DNA from: Agelaius tricolor
Lineage: Eukaryota; Chordata; Aves; Passeriformes; Icteridae
Assembly: GCA_023055355.1 (NCBI GenBank)
Contig: JALJCS010000007.1
Location: forward strand, 1,398,001-1,462,000
Direction: 5' to 3'
Length of the DNA stretch: 64,000 nucleotides
Part shown: in pieces, positions 13,000-22,945 of the stretch
Layout: each line of letters begins with the position of its first letter
Position numbering within the stretch: the first letter of the stretch is position 1
The notes under the pieces: model-generated
What the model was told of the DNA's origin: nothing
The model's database searches: none
What the model saw: only the letters and a program-made list of their open reading frames with translations
Position numbers and translations under genes: made by a program

Positions 13000-13432
13000 G
13001 GAATCAGGGAGCAGCTGGAGAGAGCCCAGAGGAGCCATGGACTGCCCCAGGGCTGGAGCCAGGCTGGGAGAGCTGGGAATGTTCAACCTGCAGAGGAGAA
13101 GCTGCAGGGAGAGCTCAGAGCCCCTGGCAGGGCCTGCAGGGGCTCCAGGAGAGCTGCAGAGGGACTGGGGACAAGGCCTGCAGGGACAGCACCCAGGGAA
13201 TGGCTGCCAGTGCCAGAGGGCAGGGCTGGGTGGGATCTTGGCAATGAGGAATTGTTCCCTGGCAGGGTGGGCAGGCCCTGGCACAGGGTGCCCAGAGCAG
13301 CTGGGGCTGCCCCTGCATCCCTGGCAGTGCCCAAGGCCAGGCTGGACACTGGGGACAGTGGGAGGTGTCCCTGCCATGGCTGGGGTAGATTGGGATGAGC
13401 TTTAAGTTCCCTCCCAACCCAAATCCAGATTT
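13000..13432 (+). mobile_element. CR1 LINE, 3' fragment
   Basis: One of the longer sense copies. The ORF2 C-terminal part (LGELGMFNLQRRSC, GLQGQHPGNGCQCQRAGL in translation) is followed by the 3' end TTTAAGTTCCCTCCCAACCC. The frame is GC-shifted and interrupted relative to active CR1. Confidence 0.88.
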
Positions 13433-13561
13433 CATCATTCCTGGTCTGATTCCCTCTGCTTTCCCCTTGTGATTTGAATTCCATCCCCTCAGGACTCACT
13501 CCCTGTGTCCAGGTTCCTTCCAGAGCCATCCCTGGAAGGTGATCCCTGCCCAAACCCAGCT

Positions 13562-13803
13562 GGGAATGGCTGCCAGTGCCAGAGGGCAGGGCTGGGTGGG
13601 ATCTTGGCAATGAGGAATTGTTCCCTGGCAGGGTGGGCAGGGGCTGGGATGGAATTCCATCCCTGCATCCCTGGCAGTGCCCAAGGCCAGGCTGGACACT
13701 TGGACACCCTGGGACAGTGGGAGGTGTCCCTGCCATGGCAGGGGTGGCACTGGGTGAATTTTAAGGTCCCTTCCCACCCAAACCATTCCATGATTCTGTG
13801 CTG
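13562..13803 (+). mobile_element. CR1 LINE, 3' fragment
   Basis: Sense copy with a complete 3' end: GGAATTGTTCCCTGGCAGGG through CCATTCCATGATTCTGTG. It faces the antisense copy at 13997 tail to tail. Confidence 0.88.
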
Positions 13804-13996
13804 TGCCACCTGGCAGAGGGCAGAGAGCTGCAGCCCAGGGATGGACAAGCAGGTGGAAAGGCAGGGTTAAAGAATGGAGCTTCCTCCTCTTCCCTGTTTG
13901 CTGAACTTATTGTGGTGCTGAAAGGAGGAACTTTTCTCTGGCAGAGCCCTCAGGGGCCATTTCCATCCCAAACTCCTAAAGTTTAATGGCATTTTC

Positions 13997-14215
13997 ATAG
14001 AATCATGGAATCCCAAGCCTGTTTGGGTTGGAAGGGACCTCAAAGTTCATCCCATCCCAGCCCTGCCATGGCAGGGACCCCTCCCACTGTCCCAGGCTGC
14101 TCCAGCCCCAGTGTCCAACCTGCCAGGGATCCAGGGATGGAATTCCATCCGGGGCAGCCCCAGCTCCTCATTCCCAGCACCTCTTTGCCCACCCTGAAGC
14201 AGCTGCTGGAAGGAA
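13997..14215 (-). mobile_element. CR1 LINE, 3' fragment
   Basis: Antisense copy starting ATAGAATCATGGAATCCC, with GGTTGGAAGGGACCTCAAAG and CCTGCCATGGCAGGGACC. Confidence 0.85.
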
Positions 14216-14944
14216 AAAGGGACTGTGGAAGGGGAAATGGGAGAGACTGCCGAGTTCTGTGAGGGCTTTTGAACAAACACACAAATGTGATAATGGGAGA
14301 AAATGAGAGGCTTTTCCTGGCTGGATATGGATGAGTGGTTTCAGAGGGAGAAATCCTGCTCTCAGGATACACTCACAGGATTTTCAGAAGGATTTGTCCT
14401 TCAGAGATGGATTATACAACTTTTCTTATTACAGGAATGGCAAGATTAAAGATCCCAAATGCTCTGTGCTTTGGAGTTGCTGCAATAAATGTGCCAGGAA
14501 TCTGGAGAGGTTTCCAAAATGCATTTTAATCCATAGTAGGCTGGAAGTTGTGCACTGTAAGCAATTTTGATTGTTAGATGGAAGTAAATATAAATTACTG
14601 GAGAATCTGAAAATCCTGTTCCACCCAGCAGCTCGCAGAGCATTTCAATCCTGTGTACACAGGCATTTGGAAGGGAGGAAGGCAAAAAAGCTGTGACAAA
14701 CCACCACTTAATGACACATTTGCCAAATGGAGCTGGTGGTTTGCATGCACAAAAGCTCTTCCTGCACCTCCTGAAGTGCACAAACAGCTTTCCTCTATGC
14801 AAAGCACCTCTGCAGGATGTCCACACCTCTATCCAGGATGGTGCAAGGGCAGGGAGAGATGGAAAATTCAGATTTGCAGTTGTAGAGGCCACGCTGAGGT
14901 CCCTTTCAAAGTTAGTTTTCAGCTCCTCATTTCACTACACGTTT
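14216..14944. other. Unassigned sequence, no gene seen
   Basis: A minus-strand frame of 148 codons (14446-14892) has no recognisable domain, and no intron borders frame it. Confidence 0.4.
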
Positions 14945-15012
14945 TATATTTATATTTTTTATAGATTTAAATGTATCAAAGAGCAGCCATTGGGAGCTAA
15001 TCTCTCTCCCCT
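14945..15012 (+). repeat. Short dispersed repeat, copy 2
   Basis: Matches 11025-11092 over about 60 bases and diverges at the same point, right after the GAGCT.ATCTCTC motif. Confidence 0.6.
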
Positions 15013-15167
15013 GCCCCAAACCCTTATTTCAGGCTCTCCCAACTGTGCTAGATGTGAAAGGCCTGAGCAGGGAGCATTATCAGAGTGGCTGCAGTGCCCA
15101 GGGGATGAGTCATGGAGCAGATTCCCATTGCTGCCTGTGGACAGAGCCCTTGGAACACAAAAGCCTG

Positions 15168-15217
15168 GGAGGAGGAGGAGGAGGAGGAGGAGGAGGAGGA
15201 GGAGGAGGAGGAGGAGG
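15168..15217 (+). repeat. (GGA)n microsatellite
   Basis: About 16 uninterrupted GGA units; a polypurine tract. It explains the poly-Gly, poly-Glu, poly-Arg and poly-Ser frames here. Confidence 0.97.
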
Positions 15218-15499
15218 TGAGAACTGCAGGCATTGTTTCCATCACATGGTTAATGACTCAGCAGCTTAGCCCAAAATATTTATTTTTTTCTCCTCTCCAC
15301 CAGCCTCGTCTATGGAAAGGAATGGGGGCACTGGGAGAGGGGAGGGAGCTGGGGCTCTGCTGGCTGAGCACCACAAGGATTTTCCACTCTGCATCTGCCA
15401 CCTCCAGGGCTGGAACACCTGGGCTGTGACACCCCCAGAGAGATCCCTGCTGCATTCAGTGCCCAGAGCTGCCTGGAGTTTTGGGCACCTCGACATAAA

Positions 15500-15675
15500 A
15501 TGGGTTAAAATGAAGCTCCTGGGGAGTGTCCAAAGGAGGGACAGGGGATGGGGAAGGGTCTGGTTTGGACAACACTCCCAGGGAGGATTGGTGGGGTGTC
15601 TGTGCAGGGCCAGGCCTTGGATCAGGGATCCCTCTGGGTCCCTCCAGCTCAGGAGATTCCAGGATTCCAAGCTTG
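15500..15675 (+). mobile_element. CR1 LINE fragment (F-like), internally deleted
   Basis: An ORF2 segment (GTGTCCAAAGGAGGGACAGG, then GGGAAGGGTCTGG) passes almost directly into the 3' end (GGGGTGTCTGTGCAGGGCCA, then TCCCTCCAGCTCAGGAGATT). Several hundred bases present in longer copies are missing. Confidence 0.6.
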
Positions 15676-16016
15676 GATCCAGGCCTGCCATCAATAAATG
15701 CACCTTTCTCTTCCCCAGCACGAGGGATTGAACCCCCAGGAGCAGTCCTGGGGTGCAGCTGGAACCCCAGCAGCCAGGAAGGTGCAAAGCCAGCCCTAAG
15801 CAGGCTGGCCCTGCTCCCCCAAACTCTGGGAGCAGCCAGGAGGGGACAGGGACAAAGCTGAGGCTGCTCTGAGCTGCTCTGCTCCTCCTGCTCCCAGAGC
15901 AAGGAGTGAGAGGATCTGGAGCTTTGCTTTAAGCCAAGCTTAAGCACACCCAGGCCTGGCTCATGCGCAGCTCTTGCAAAATCTGCCCCTCCCTGGTGTG
16001 GGTTATGTCACCGTGG
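15676..16016. other. Unassigned spacer
   Basis: No gene or repeat recognised. Confidence 0.4.
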
Positions 16017-16050
16017 CCCCAAATCCCAAATCCCAAATCCCAAATCCCTC
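16017..16050 (+). repeat. (AAATCCC)n minisatellite
   Basis: Five near-perfect copies of a 7-bp unit. It is not the vertebrate telomere hexamer. Confidence 0.9.
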
Positions 16051-16435
16051 CACTTCCAGCCCAGTTTCCACACAGAACTCCTGCAGGGCGCTCACTTCCC
16101 GTGGTTTTCCTGCTGTTGAGAAGTGTTCATGTGGGCTTTGGTGCCAACCTGGCCTCTGGATTCTGTCCCCAGCGTTCCTAAAGACACCCAGAGCCCCGAG
16201 CAGAGGAGTTTTACTGCAGCCTCCCAGCAGCACAAGGCAGGAGAGCCACAGGATGGGAGGTCACAGATTCCTCCCCAGTGGTCATTCCCAGTTTTTCATT
16301 CCCAGTTCATTCCCAATTGAAATCCCAGTTTGAGGAAGCCCTGAGAGGACACTCAGCCACCTGCAATGTGCCTGCAGCCATGGGGACTCCAAACTGGAAG
16401 GAGCTGAAGTGGAAACTCAGCCAATTTCCCAAATT

Positions 16436-16570
16436 CAAGAAATGCAAGAAATTCAGAAATCTAGTTTGTCAGATTTTGCAAGAAATACAGAAATTCAAGA
16501 AATTCAAGAAATTCAGAAATACAGTTTCTCTGATTTTGCAAGAAATTCAAGAAATCCAGAAATTCAGAAG
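16436..16570 (-). repeat. AAATTCAAG-type array inside CR1
   Basis: Nine-base AAATTCAAG/AAATTCAGA units alternate with a spacer containing TCTGATTTTGCAAG. It is the reverse complement of the arrays at 27968-28425, 38570-38780 and 38955-39060. Confidence 0.9.
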
Positions 16571-16849
16571 TCCATGGGCACCTTGTCCCCAGCCCAGAGC
16601 ACTCAGTGCCACCTGCAGGGGACACCTGCAGGGCTGGGCACTGCAAAGCTCCCTGGGCAGCCCCTGCCAAGGCCTGAGCTCCCTTGCCATGGGCAAATTG
16701 CTGCTGCTGTCCAAGCTGAGCCTGCCCTGGCCCAGCCTGAGGCCGTTCCCTCTGCTCCTGTCCCTGTGCCCTGGGAGCAGAGCCCGACCCCCCCGGCTGT
16801 GCCCTCCTGGCAGGGACTTGTGCAGAGCCACAAGGGCCCCTGAGCCTCC

Positions 16850-17096
16850 TTTGCTCCAGCCCCAGCCCCTGCCCAGCTCCCTCAGGGATTCTGCAGCCCC
16901 TGCCCAGCTCCCTCAGGGATTCTGCAGCCCCTGCCCAGCTCCCTCAGGGATTCTGCAGCCCCTGCCCAGCTCCCTCAGGGATTCTGCAGCCCCTGCCCAG
17001 CTCCCTCAGGGATTCTCCAGCCCCTGCCCAGCTCCCTCAGGGATTCTGCAGCCCCTGCCCAGCTCCCTCAGGGATTCTCCAGCCCCTGCCCAGCTC
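16850..17096 (-). repeat. 30-bp minisatellite inside CR1
   Basis: About eight copies of a 30-bp unit containing CAGCCCCTGCCCAGCTCCCT with hardly any variation (CTGCAG versus CTCCAG). The unit is normal CR1 sequence, seen twice at 4040-4090, so this is an expansion of the element's own bases. Confidence 0.92.
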
Positions 17097-17230
17097 CGTT
17101 CCCTGCCCTGGACACGCTCCAGCCCCTCCAGGCCTCTCCTGCAGGAGCAGAATTGGGCCCAGCCCTCGAGGTGTCCCAGCACAGAGGGACAATCCCTGCC
17201 CTGCTGAGGACACACATCTGACACCAGAAA

Positions 17231-17781
17231 TGCCCCACTGGGTGGTTTTTAGGTGCCAAGAGCAGCCTCAGAGCCCAGGCTGATCCCAGCAGGACCTTGC
17301 AGGGAGGAGCAGAGTCTGGCTGGGCCTGAGGCTGCAGGAAGGGTCACCACTTCTCACTCAGCATCTCCACCATCTGTGCTGCCCTGCCCTCTTTCTCAGG
17401 GGGCAGCCAACGCCACAGTCCAGCTCTTAATTTAGACCCCAAATGTTATTTATGAGTTCATCATCCCAGATGGACTCAGTCCCAGGAATCTCTGCTATCA
17501 AAGCCTCAGTTTTTTACAAATTACAGTTTTACAAATTAAGATGAATCAATGCCTCCCCTTGCTGCCCATTTGTGTTCCCTATTCCCTGCCTGCAGGCAGG
17601 TGCTCCACAGCTCAGGTGCACACCCAAGGATTGGAAGACTCTCTTTGAACTCACAGCCAGGCTGGTATGAAGTGAGAAAATTTAAATTTGCTCGAGTTTG
17701 CCACTTCCTGTCGCCTTGCCTATGAAACAGAAACATCCCAGAGAGACTGAAACCATGATCAGCCAAATGATCTGACACAAC
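17231..17781. other. Unassigned sequence, no gene seen
   Basis: No family recognised. Confidence 0.4.
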
Positions 17782-17880
17782 CCCAGAATCAGCAGGGTGG
17801 GAAGGGCCCTTCAGGCTCAGCCAGTCCCACCCCAGCACCACCAGCATCACCCCAAAGCCTGTCCCTAAGTGCCACTTCCC
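17782..17880 (-). mobile_element. CR1 LINE 3' end fragment
   Basis: Antisense: CCCAGAATCAGCAGGGTGGG, then CACCAGCATCACCCCAAAGC. Same subfamily as 27141, 62597 and 62962. Confidence 0.7.
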
Positions 17881-18054
17881 TGATGAGGGTTTCTGATATC
17901 TGCAGTGATTTCCAAGAAGAAAAGTGAGAAGTTCCAGGAACAGCAGCCACTCTGCAGCCCTTCAAGCAGGGCTCACTGCAGCCTGGCCTTCTGCTGGGTG
18001 GGTGACACTCTGAGGACTCCTTTGCTCCAAAATTGAAATCCCAGAGATCTCAGG

Positions 18055-18200
18055 GAGCCATGGAATGGTTTGGGTTGGGAAGGGACCTCAAAGCCCATCC
18101 AGAGCCACCCCTGCCATGGCAGGGACACCTCCCACTGTCCCAGGTGCTCCCAGCCCCAGTGTCCAGCCTGGCCTTGGGCACTGCCAGGGATGCAGGGAAC
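18055..18200 (-). mobile_element. CR1 LINE 3' fragment
   Basis: Antisense copy: GGAATGGTTTGGGTTGGGAA through CACTGCCAGGGATGCAGGGA, where it stops. Confidence 0.85.
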
Positions 18201-18550
18201 AGGGATGTGCTGGCAGTCCCAGGGAAGAGCAGCTCCCCAGGGCCCAGCTGACAGGCACAGTGCAGCCTGTGCTCCTCCCCACAGAGAGGGAGCAGTGGGA
18301 CAGACAAGTTTGGCTTGATAAGCCCAAGGCTCTCGATCCCATGGAACACCTACATGGATTTGTAGGGTTTTGCATGGATCACATGGAGCACCCTACAAAT
18401 GCAGGGCTTTAAGCCATCCTGAGGTCTTCCAGAGTTTCACCCACTTTGAGGCCTCTGGCAGTCATAAGCAGTTGAATCTTGGCAAAAACTGTACCAGAAA
18501 AGGTTGGAAAAAAGGCTGATCACAAACTCCTAAACCAGCCCCTACCCCAT
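18201..18550. other. Unassigned spacer
   Basis: No gene or repeat recognised. Confidence 0.4.
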
Positions 18551-18815
18551 AATGATGGAATCCTGGAATTCCAGACTGGGTTGGGCTGGGAGGGACCTCA
18601 CAGCCCACCCAGTGCCACCCCTGCCATGGCAGGGACACCTCCCACTGTCCCCAGTGTCCAGCCTGGCCTTGGGCACTGCCAGGGATCCAGGGATGGAATT
18701 CCATGCCAGCCCCTGCCCACCCTGCCAGGGAACAATTCCCCATTGCCAAGATCCCATCCAGCCCTGCCCTCTGGCACTGGCAGCCATTCCCTGGCTCCTG
18801 TCCCTGCAGGATTTG
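18551..18815 (-). mobile_element. CR1 LINE 3' fragment
   Basis: Antisense copy with the full inverted 3' end; it stops about 50 bp before the solo LTR at 18865. Confidence 0.85.
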
Positions 18816-18864
18816 TGGTGGAGTTTGAGCTGCTCAGGAATCACTGGATGAATTGTTCCCATTA

Positions 18865-19246
18865 TGTGATGGTGGTCACAGGGGTCCCAGGATGAGGGAA
18901 GAGATGAGGATGTTGACTCCATGTTTCAGAAGGCTGATTTATTATTTTATGATATATATTATATTAAGACTATACTAAAAGAATAGAAGAAAGGATTTCA
19001 GCAGAAGGCCAGCTAAGAATAGAAAAAGAATGAATAACAAAGGCTTGTGACTGACTGACACAGTCCAGACAGCTGAGCTGTGATTGGCCATTAATTAGAA
19101 ACAACCACATGAGACCAATCCCAGATGCACCTGTTGCATTCCACAGCAGCAGATAATCATTGGCTGCATTTTGTTCCTGAGGCTTCTCAGCTTCTCAGGA
19201 GGAACAATCCTAAGGAAAGGATTTTTCATAAAATATCATGGCTACA
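18865..19246 (-). mobile_element. Solo LTR of a songbird ERVK-like retrovirus
   Basis: The 382-bp block has TG...CA ends (plus strand starts TGTGATGGTGGTCACAGG and ends GGCTACA). An inverted AATAAA sits at 18938-18943. The flanks CCATTA (18859-18864) and CCATCA (19247-19252) fit a 6-bp target duplication with one later mutation, as expected for ERVK-type integration. The sequence resembles an abundant songbird LTR family. There is no internal region, so it is a solo LTR. Confidence 0.85.
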
Positions 19247-19252
19247 CCATCA

Positions 19253-20315
19253 CACTGCCCACTTTCCATCCTCCATCCATTCCATCCTCCATGTGAACAG
19301 GACCCCTCAGAAATGAGACATCCTAAACCCCAGGTGACTCTTGGGAAGACAATCCCAGGCTGGGGAATGCTGAGGGACACGAGGGGCAGAAGCTGGTGAG
19401 TGCTGTCCTTAAGGGTGACACTCACACAGGCCATGGCGGGGCCACCAGCAGCTGTAACAAAGATTCTGGCCAGATTCTGGTTTTTTATGAATCAAATTTG
19501 GAGAAGTGAAAGGAGGAACTCATCAATTCCACGAGGAAGGGATTTGTCCTGCCTTGAACCCAAAGTTCTGGAGCGTGTGAAAGATTAGCAGGAGGGTTTG
19601 CCATGGGCCATTGGCTGCAGCCCTCTCTGCAAACCTTCTGAAATAAAAGAGCACATTGCAGCTCCTGGGTAGGAGCCTTGGGGCACAGGAGAACACAACC
19701 AAGGAATAATTGACCACAAACATGAGCTACATGCAGGAATAACACTGCTCAGTGCTTTATCGACAGGGGAGAAGGGATTCTGGAGGCAGAAATTCTCCTG
19801 CATTTGTTAAGCAGCACCTCCCAGAGACCTCAGAGATCTCAGAATTATTCCCTGCTCCAAGCAGGGATGTCTGATGGATAAAATTACCTGGGGGCTGGGG
19901 CTAAAGGATGCTTTACCTGCAGCACCCTCATTGCAGAGAATTAACCCTGACCACAGGGAAATGAAGAAGAAATTCATGCATTAAAATTCCTTGCAGAAGG
20001 AATGGCAGAGCTTGTGTTAACAAGCCCAGAGGAGACCAGGGAAATGGGAGAGCTGCTCCAGCCTTGCAAGATCAGACACAACAGGTTGCTGATTTAACAA
20101 GCTGCACTAATGCAGGATTTCTTGGCTGTTTTTTCCCCTTAAGGAGGAATTTCCCCCCATTTTAGTTCGTTGCTAATTTTGATGCCTGGCGCTCATTTTG
20201 CTGGATTTTCCACACTCTCATTCCCGAGGTATTAATTTATTTGTGTGTGACCAATCCATTGTCACAGTGCACAGGATTCTCAACACCCCCAGCATGGATT
20301 ACAGGAGTTTTGGCT
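19253..20315. other. Unassigned sequence, no gene seen
   Basis: AT-balanced, low repeat content, no convincing exon. Confidence 0.45.
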
Positions 20316-20319
20316 CTTG

Positions 20320-20905
20320 GAATGCCCAGGAGAGGCTGAGGGAGCTGGGGCTGCTCAGCCTGGAGAGGAGCCCCAGGGAGAGAGAGGGGCCTCAGCCCTG
20401 TCTGTCCCTGTGTCTGTCCCTGTCTGTCCCTGTGTCTGTCCCCGTGTCTGTCCCTGTGTCTGTCCCCGTGTCTGTCCCTGTCTGTCCCTGTGTCTGTCCC
20501 TGTGTCTGTCCCTGGCTGTCCCTGTGTCTGTCCCTGTCTGTCCCTGTTTCTGTCCCTGTGTCTGTCCCTGTGTCTGTCCCTGGGTCTGTCCCTGTGCCTG
20601 TCCCTGTGTCTGTCCCTGTGTGCAGAGGTCAGAGCAGGCCCAGGCTCTGCTCCAGGCCCAGCAATGGCCCCAGAGCCACGGGCAGGGCCTGAGCCCAGCA
20701 ATTCCCCTGCACAGGAGGCACAACTTCTGCCCTGGGCAGGGACCTGAGCTGGAGCAGAGCCCAGAGAGGGGCTGGAGTCTCCTCCCTGGGACATTCCAGA
20801 GCCACCTGGGCCCACCCTGTGCCCTCTGCTCTGGGTGACCCAGAGGTGGCTCCAGGTGAGCGCTGTGGGCCCTTCCAGCCTGACCCTCCCAGAATTCCTC
20901 ACAGA
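20320..20905 (+). mobile_element. CR1 LINE fragment split by a minisatellite
   Basis: Sense CR1. Translation of 20330-20395 (EAEGAGAAQPGEE in one frame, ERLRELGLLSLERS in another) is the conserved ORF2 C-terminal region. It breaks at 20398 into a TGTCTGTCCCTG array and resumes at about 20626 to a 3' end near CCTTCCAGCCTGACCCTCCC at 20900. Confidence 0.75.
20398..20625 (+). repeat. TGTCTGTCCCTG minisatellite inside CR1
   Basis: About nineteen copies of a 12-bp unit, mixed with 8-bp TGTCCCTG/TCTGTCCC variants and single-base changes (CCCCG, CTGG, TTTC). Confidence 0.95.
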
Positions 20906-21140
20906 ATTCCCAGAATCCCAGAATGACCAGGTTGGAAGAGACCTTCAAGTCCAACCCAGCCCCAGCCCCTCAACTCAACCCTGGCACCCAGTGCCACATC
21001 CAGGCTTTGTTAAACAACCCAGGCATGGGGACTCCACCACCTCCCTGGGCAGCCATTCCAGAACTTTCTCACCCTTGCTGGAAAAACCTTTTCCCTGCTC
21101 TCCAGCCTGGATTTCCCTTGGTGCAGCTTGGGACTGCACC
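20906..21140 (-). mobile_element. CR1 LINE 3' fragment, left arm of an inverted pair
   Basis: Antisense: GAATGACCAGGTTGGAAGAG, CCACATCCAGGCTTTGTTAA and CCAGCCTGGATTTCCCTTGG. It abuts the 3' end of the sense copy at 20905. Confidence 0.85.
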
Positions 21141-21529
21141 TTTCCAGAGCAAGGTGACAACTTGTGAGCCACTGGTGTGGCCCCAGGTCACTGCCAAGGC
21201 TGCCCAGGGGTGAGAGCAGTCAGGAATGGCTCTGGTTTGCCCTGGGGGCAGGAGGGGTGTCCAGAGCTGCAATTCCAAACCAGGCTGTCCTGCTCTTGAG
21301 AGCTCTTCCTCATCCCCTCTGGAGCAGCAGCTCCATTGTCTCCTCTTCCCTCCCCAGGGCTCTGGGACTGGAAAATTAGAGCTGGGCTGGGGGATTGGAA
21401 TTAGTGCTGGGCTCTGGGACTGGAATTAGAGCTGGGATGTTCAGGAAGAAATGTCGTGGCTCCTGAGCTGGGAGCCAGGCAGGCCCATTTCCTCTGTCCC
21501 CAGGTGTTCCAGAGACTCATAAAAAGGTG
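21141..21529. other. Spacer between inverted CR1 copies
   Basis: No gene recognised. A short GAGCTGGG/CTGGGATT duplication lies at 21375-21440. Confidence 0.4.
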
Positions 21530-21775
21530 TCTTGGAAGGACCAGAGGACCCAATCTTAAGCTGGGCCAAGGGAAATCCAGGCTGGAGAGCAGGGAAAAGG
21601 TTTTTCCAGCAAGGGTGAGAAAGTTCTGGAATGGCTGCCCGGGGAGGTGGTGGAGTCCCCATGCCTGGGTGTGTTTAACAAAGCCTGGATGTGGCACTGG
21701 GTGCCAGGGTTCAGTTGAGGGGTTGGGGCTGGGCTGGACTCGATGGCCTTGAAGGTCTCTTCCAACCTGGTCACT
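21530..21775 (+). mobile_element. CR1 LINE 3' fragment, right arm of an inverted pair
   Basis: Sense copy nearly exactly complementary to 20906-21140, with the 3' end TCTTCCAACCTGGTCACTCT at 21758-21777 leading into the octamer tail. Confidence 0.88.
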
Positions 21776-22235
21776 CTGGGATTCTGGGAATTCTGTGACT
21801 CTGTGATTCAGTTAATTCTGTGACTGTGACTCTGTGACTCTGTGACTCTGTGAATTCTGTGATTCTGTTGGTCTGATTTGGTGAATTCAGTGAATTCAGT
21901 GATTATGTGATTCTGTGACTGTGACTCTGTGAATTCTGTGATTCTATGAATTCTGTGAATTGTGGCTCTGTGAATCTGTGACTTTGTGAGTCTGTGAATT
22001 CTGTGATTATGTGACTTGTGATTCTGTGACTCTGATTTGGTGAATTCAGCGAATTCAGTGAATTCTGTGATTATGTGACTGTGACTGTGAATTCTGTGAT
22101 TCTATGAATTCTGTGATTCTGTGACTGTGAATTCTGTGATTGTGTGATTCTGTGACTGTGATTCTGTGAATTCTGTGACTCTGTGATTCTGTCACTCTAT
22201 GATTTTGTGATTCTGTGACTCTGTGACTCTGTGAT
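21776..22235 (+). repeat. Expanded CR1 3' tail, (ATTCTGTG)n
   Basis: About 460 bp of the CR1 terminal octamer in variants ATTCTGTG, ACTCTGTG, ATTATGTG and AATTCAGTG. CR1 copies usually end in two to four such octamers; this tail is far longer. It explains the His/Ser/Arg-rich minus-strand frame over it. Confidence 0.93.
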
Positions 22236-22680
22236 GGAGAATCACCACTGCCCTGCGAGTCCATCCATGTCCAGCTGTGAAAATGGGAGCAGAAAACAAC
22301 CCTGGAGCTGGAAATCTTCCTGTGGGCCCAGTGAGGTCCTTTGGTCTCCTGTGCACATTGGAGCTGAGATTCCCAGCTGACCTTGGCCCCACTATCAGTG
22401 AGATAACACTGCCCTGTCCTGCTTTTCCACAGCCAGCCCTGCCTCTGCAGAGCAGGATCCTTGTGGAGAGGGAGGAGAGGAAAATGGAAAGCAGGAGGTG
22501 GAAGGTGGCATTTTCTGCTCCTCAGCTGGGAAAGGGTTAAAACAGAGAGAGGCAAAGGGGGGTCAGGCAGGAGGAGGGAACAGCAGTGGGGGACAGGAAT
22601 GAATCTAATGGGAACAGAATTTATTGGGAATTTGTTACTTCATTCACCAGGTGACAGCAGCTCAGCCCATGGGTTTGGCA
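22236..22680. other. Unassigned sequence
   Basis: No gene recognised. Confidence 0.4.
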
Positions 22681-22684
22681 TGGA

Positions 22685-22945
22685 GGGACAGGACACAGGG
22701 AATGGTTTAAAGCTGAAAGAGGGCAGGGCTGGATCTTGGCAATGAGGAATTGTTCCCTGGCAGGGTGGGCAGGCCCTGGCACAGGGTGCCCAGAGCAGCT
22801 GGGGCTGCCCCTGCATCCCTGGCAGTGCCCAAGGCCAGGCTGGGCACTGGGACAGTGGGAGGTGTCCCTGCCATGGCAGGGGTGGCACTGGGTGGGATTT
22901 AGGGTCCCTTCCCACCCAAAGCACTCCATGATTCCATGACCCTCA
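22685..22945 (+). mobile_element. CR1 LINE 3' fragment
   Basis: Sense copy, GGAATTGTTCCCTGGCAGGG to CTCCATGATTCCATGACC, with the full 3' end. Confidence 0.88.

Larger units (their letters stand above)
16385..17230 (-). mobile_element. CR1 LINE (J-like), interrupted by two tandem arrays
   Basis: An antisense CR1 read right to left. From 17230 to 16571 comes the ORF2 end, with a minisatellite at 16850-17096. The CR1 body ends at TCCATGGGCACC (16571) and continues as an AAATTC-type array (16436-16570). At 16385-16430 a 3'-end segment shared with 4410-4470 resumes. This suggests one CR1 copy, or a CR1 subtype, carrying both arrays. Confidence 0.75.

Noticed and set aside
16278..17207. 309-codon plus-strand ORF
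   Set aside because: It lies on the antisense CR1 and its two arrays, whose 9- and 30-bp units keep the frame open.
20198..20692. ORFs with CLSLCLSVPVSVPV-like repeats resembling a membrane protein
   Set aside because: Translation of the TGTCTGTCCCTG minisatellite inside CR1.
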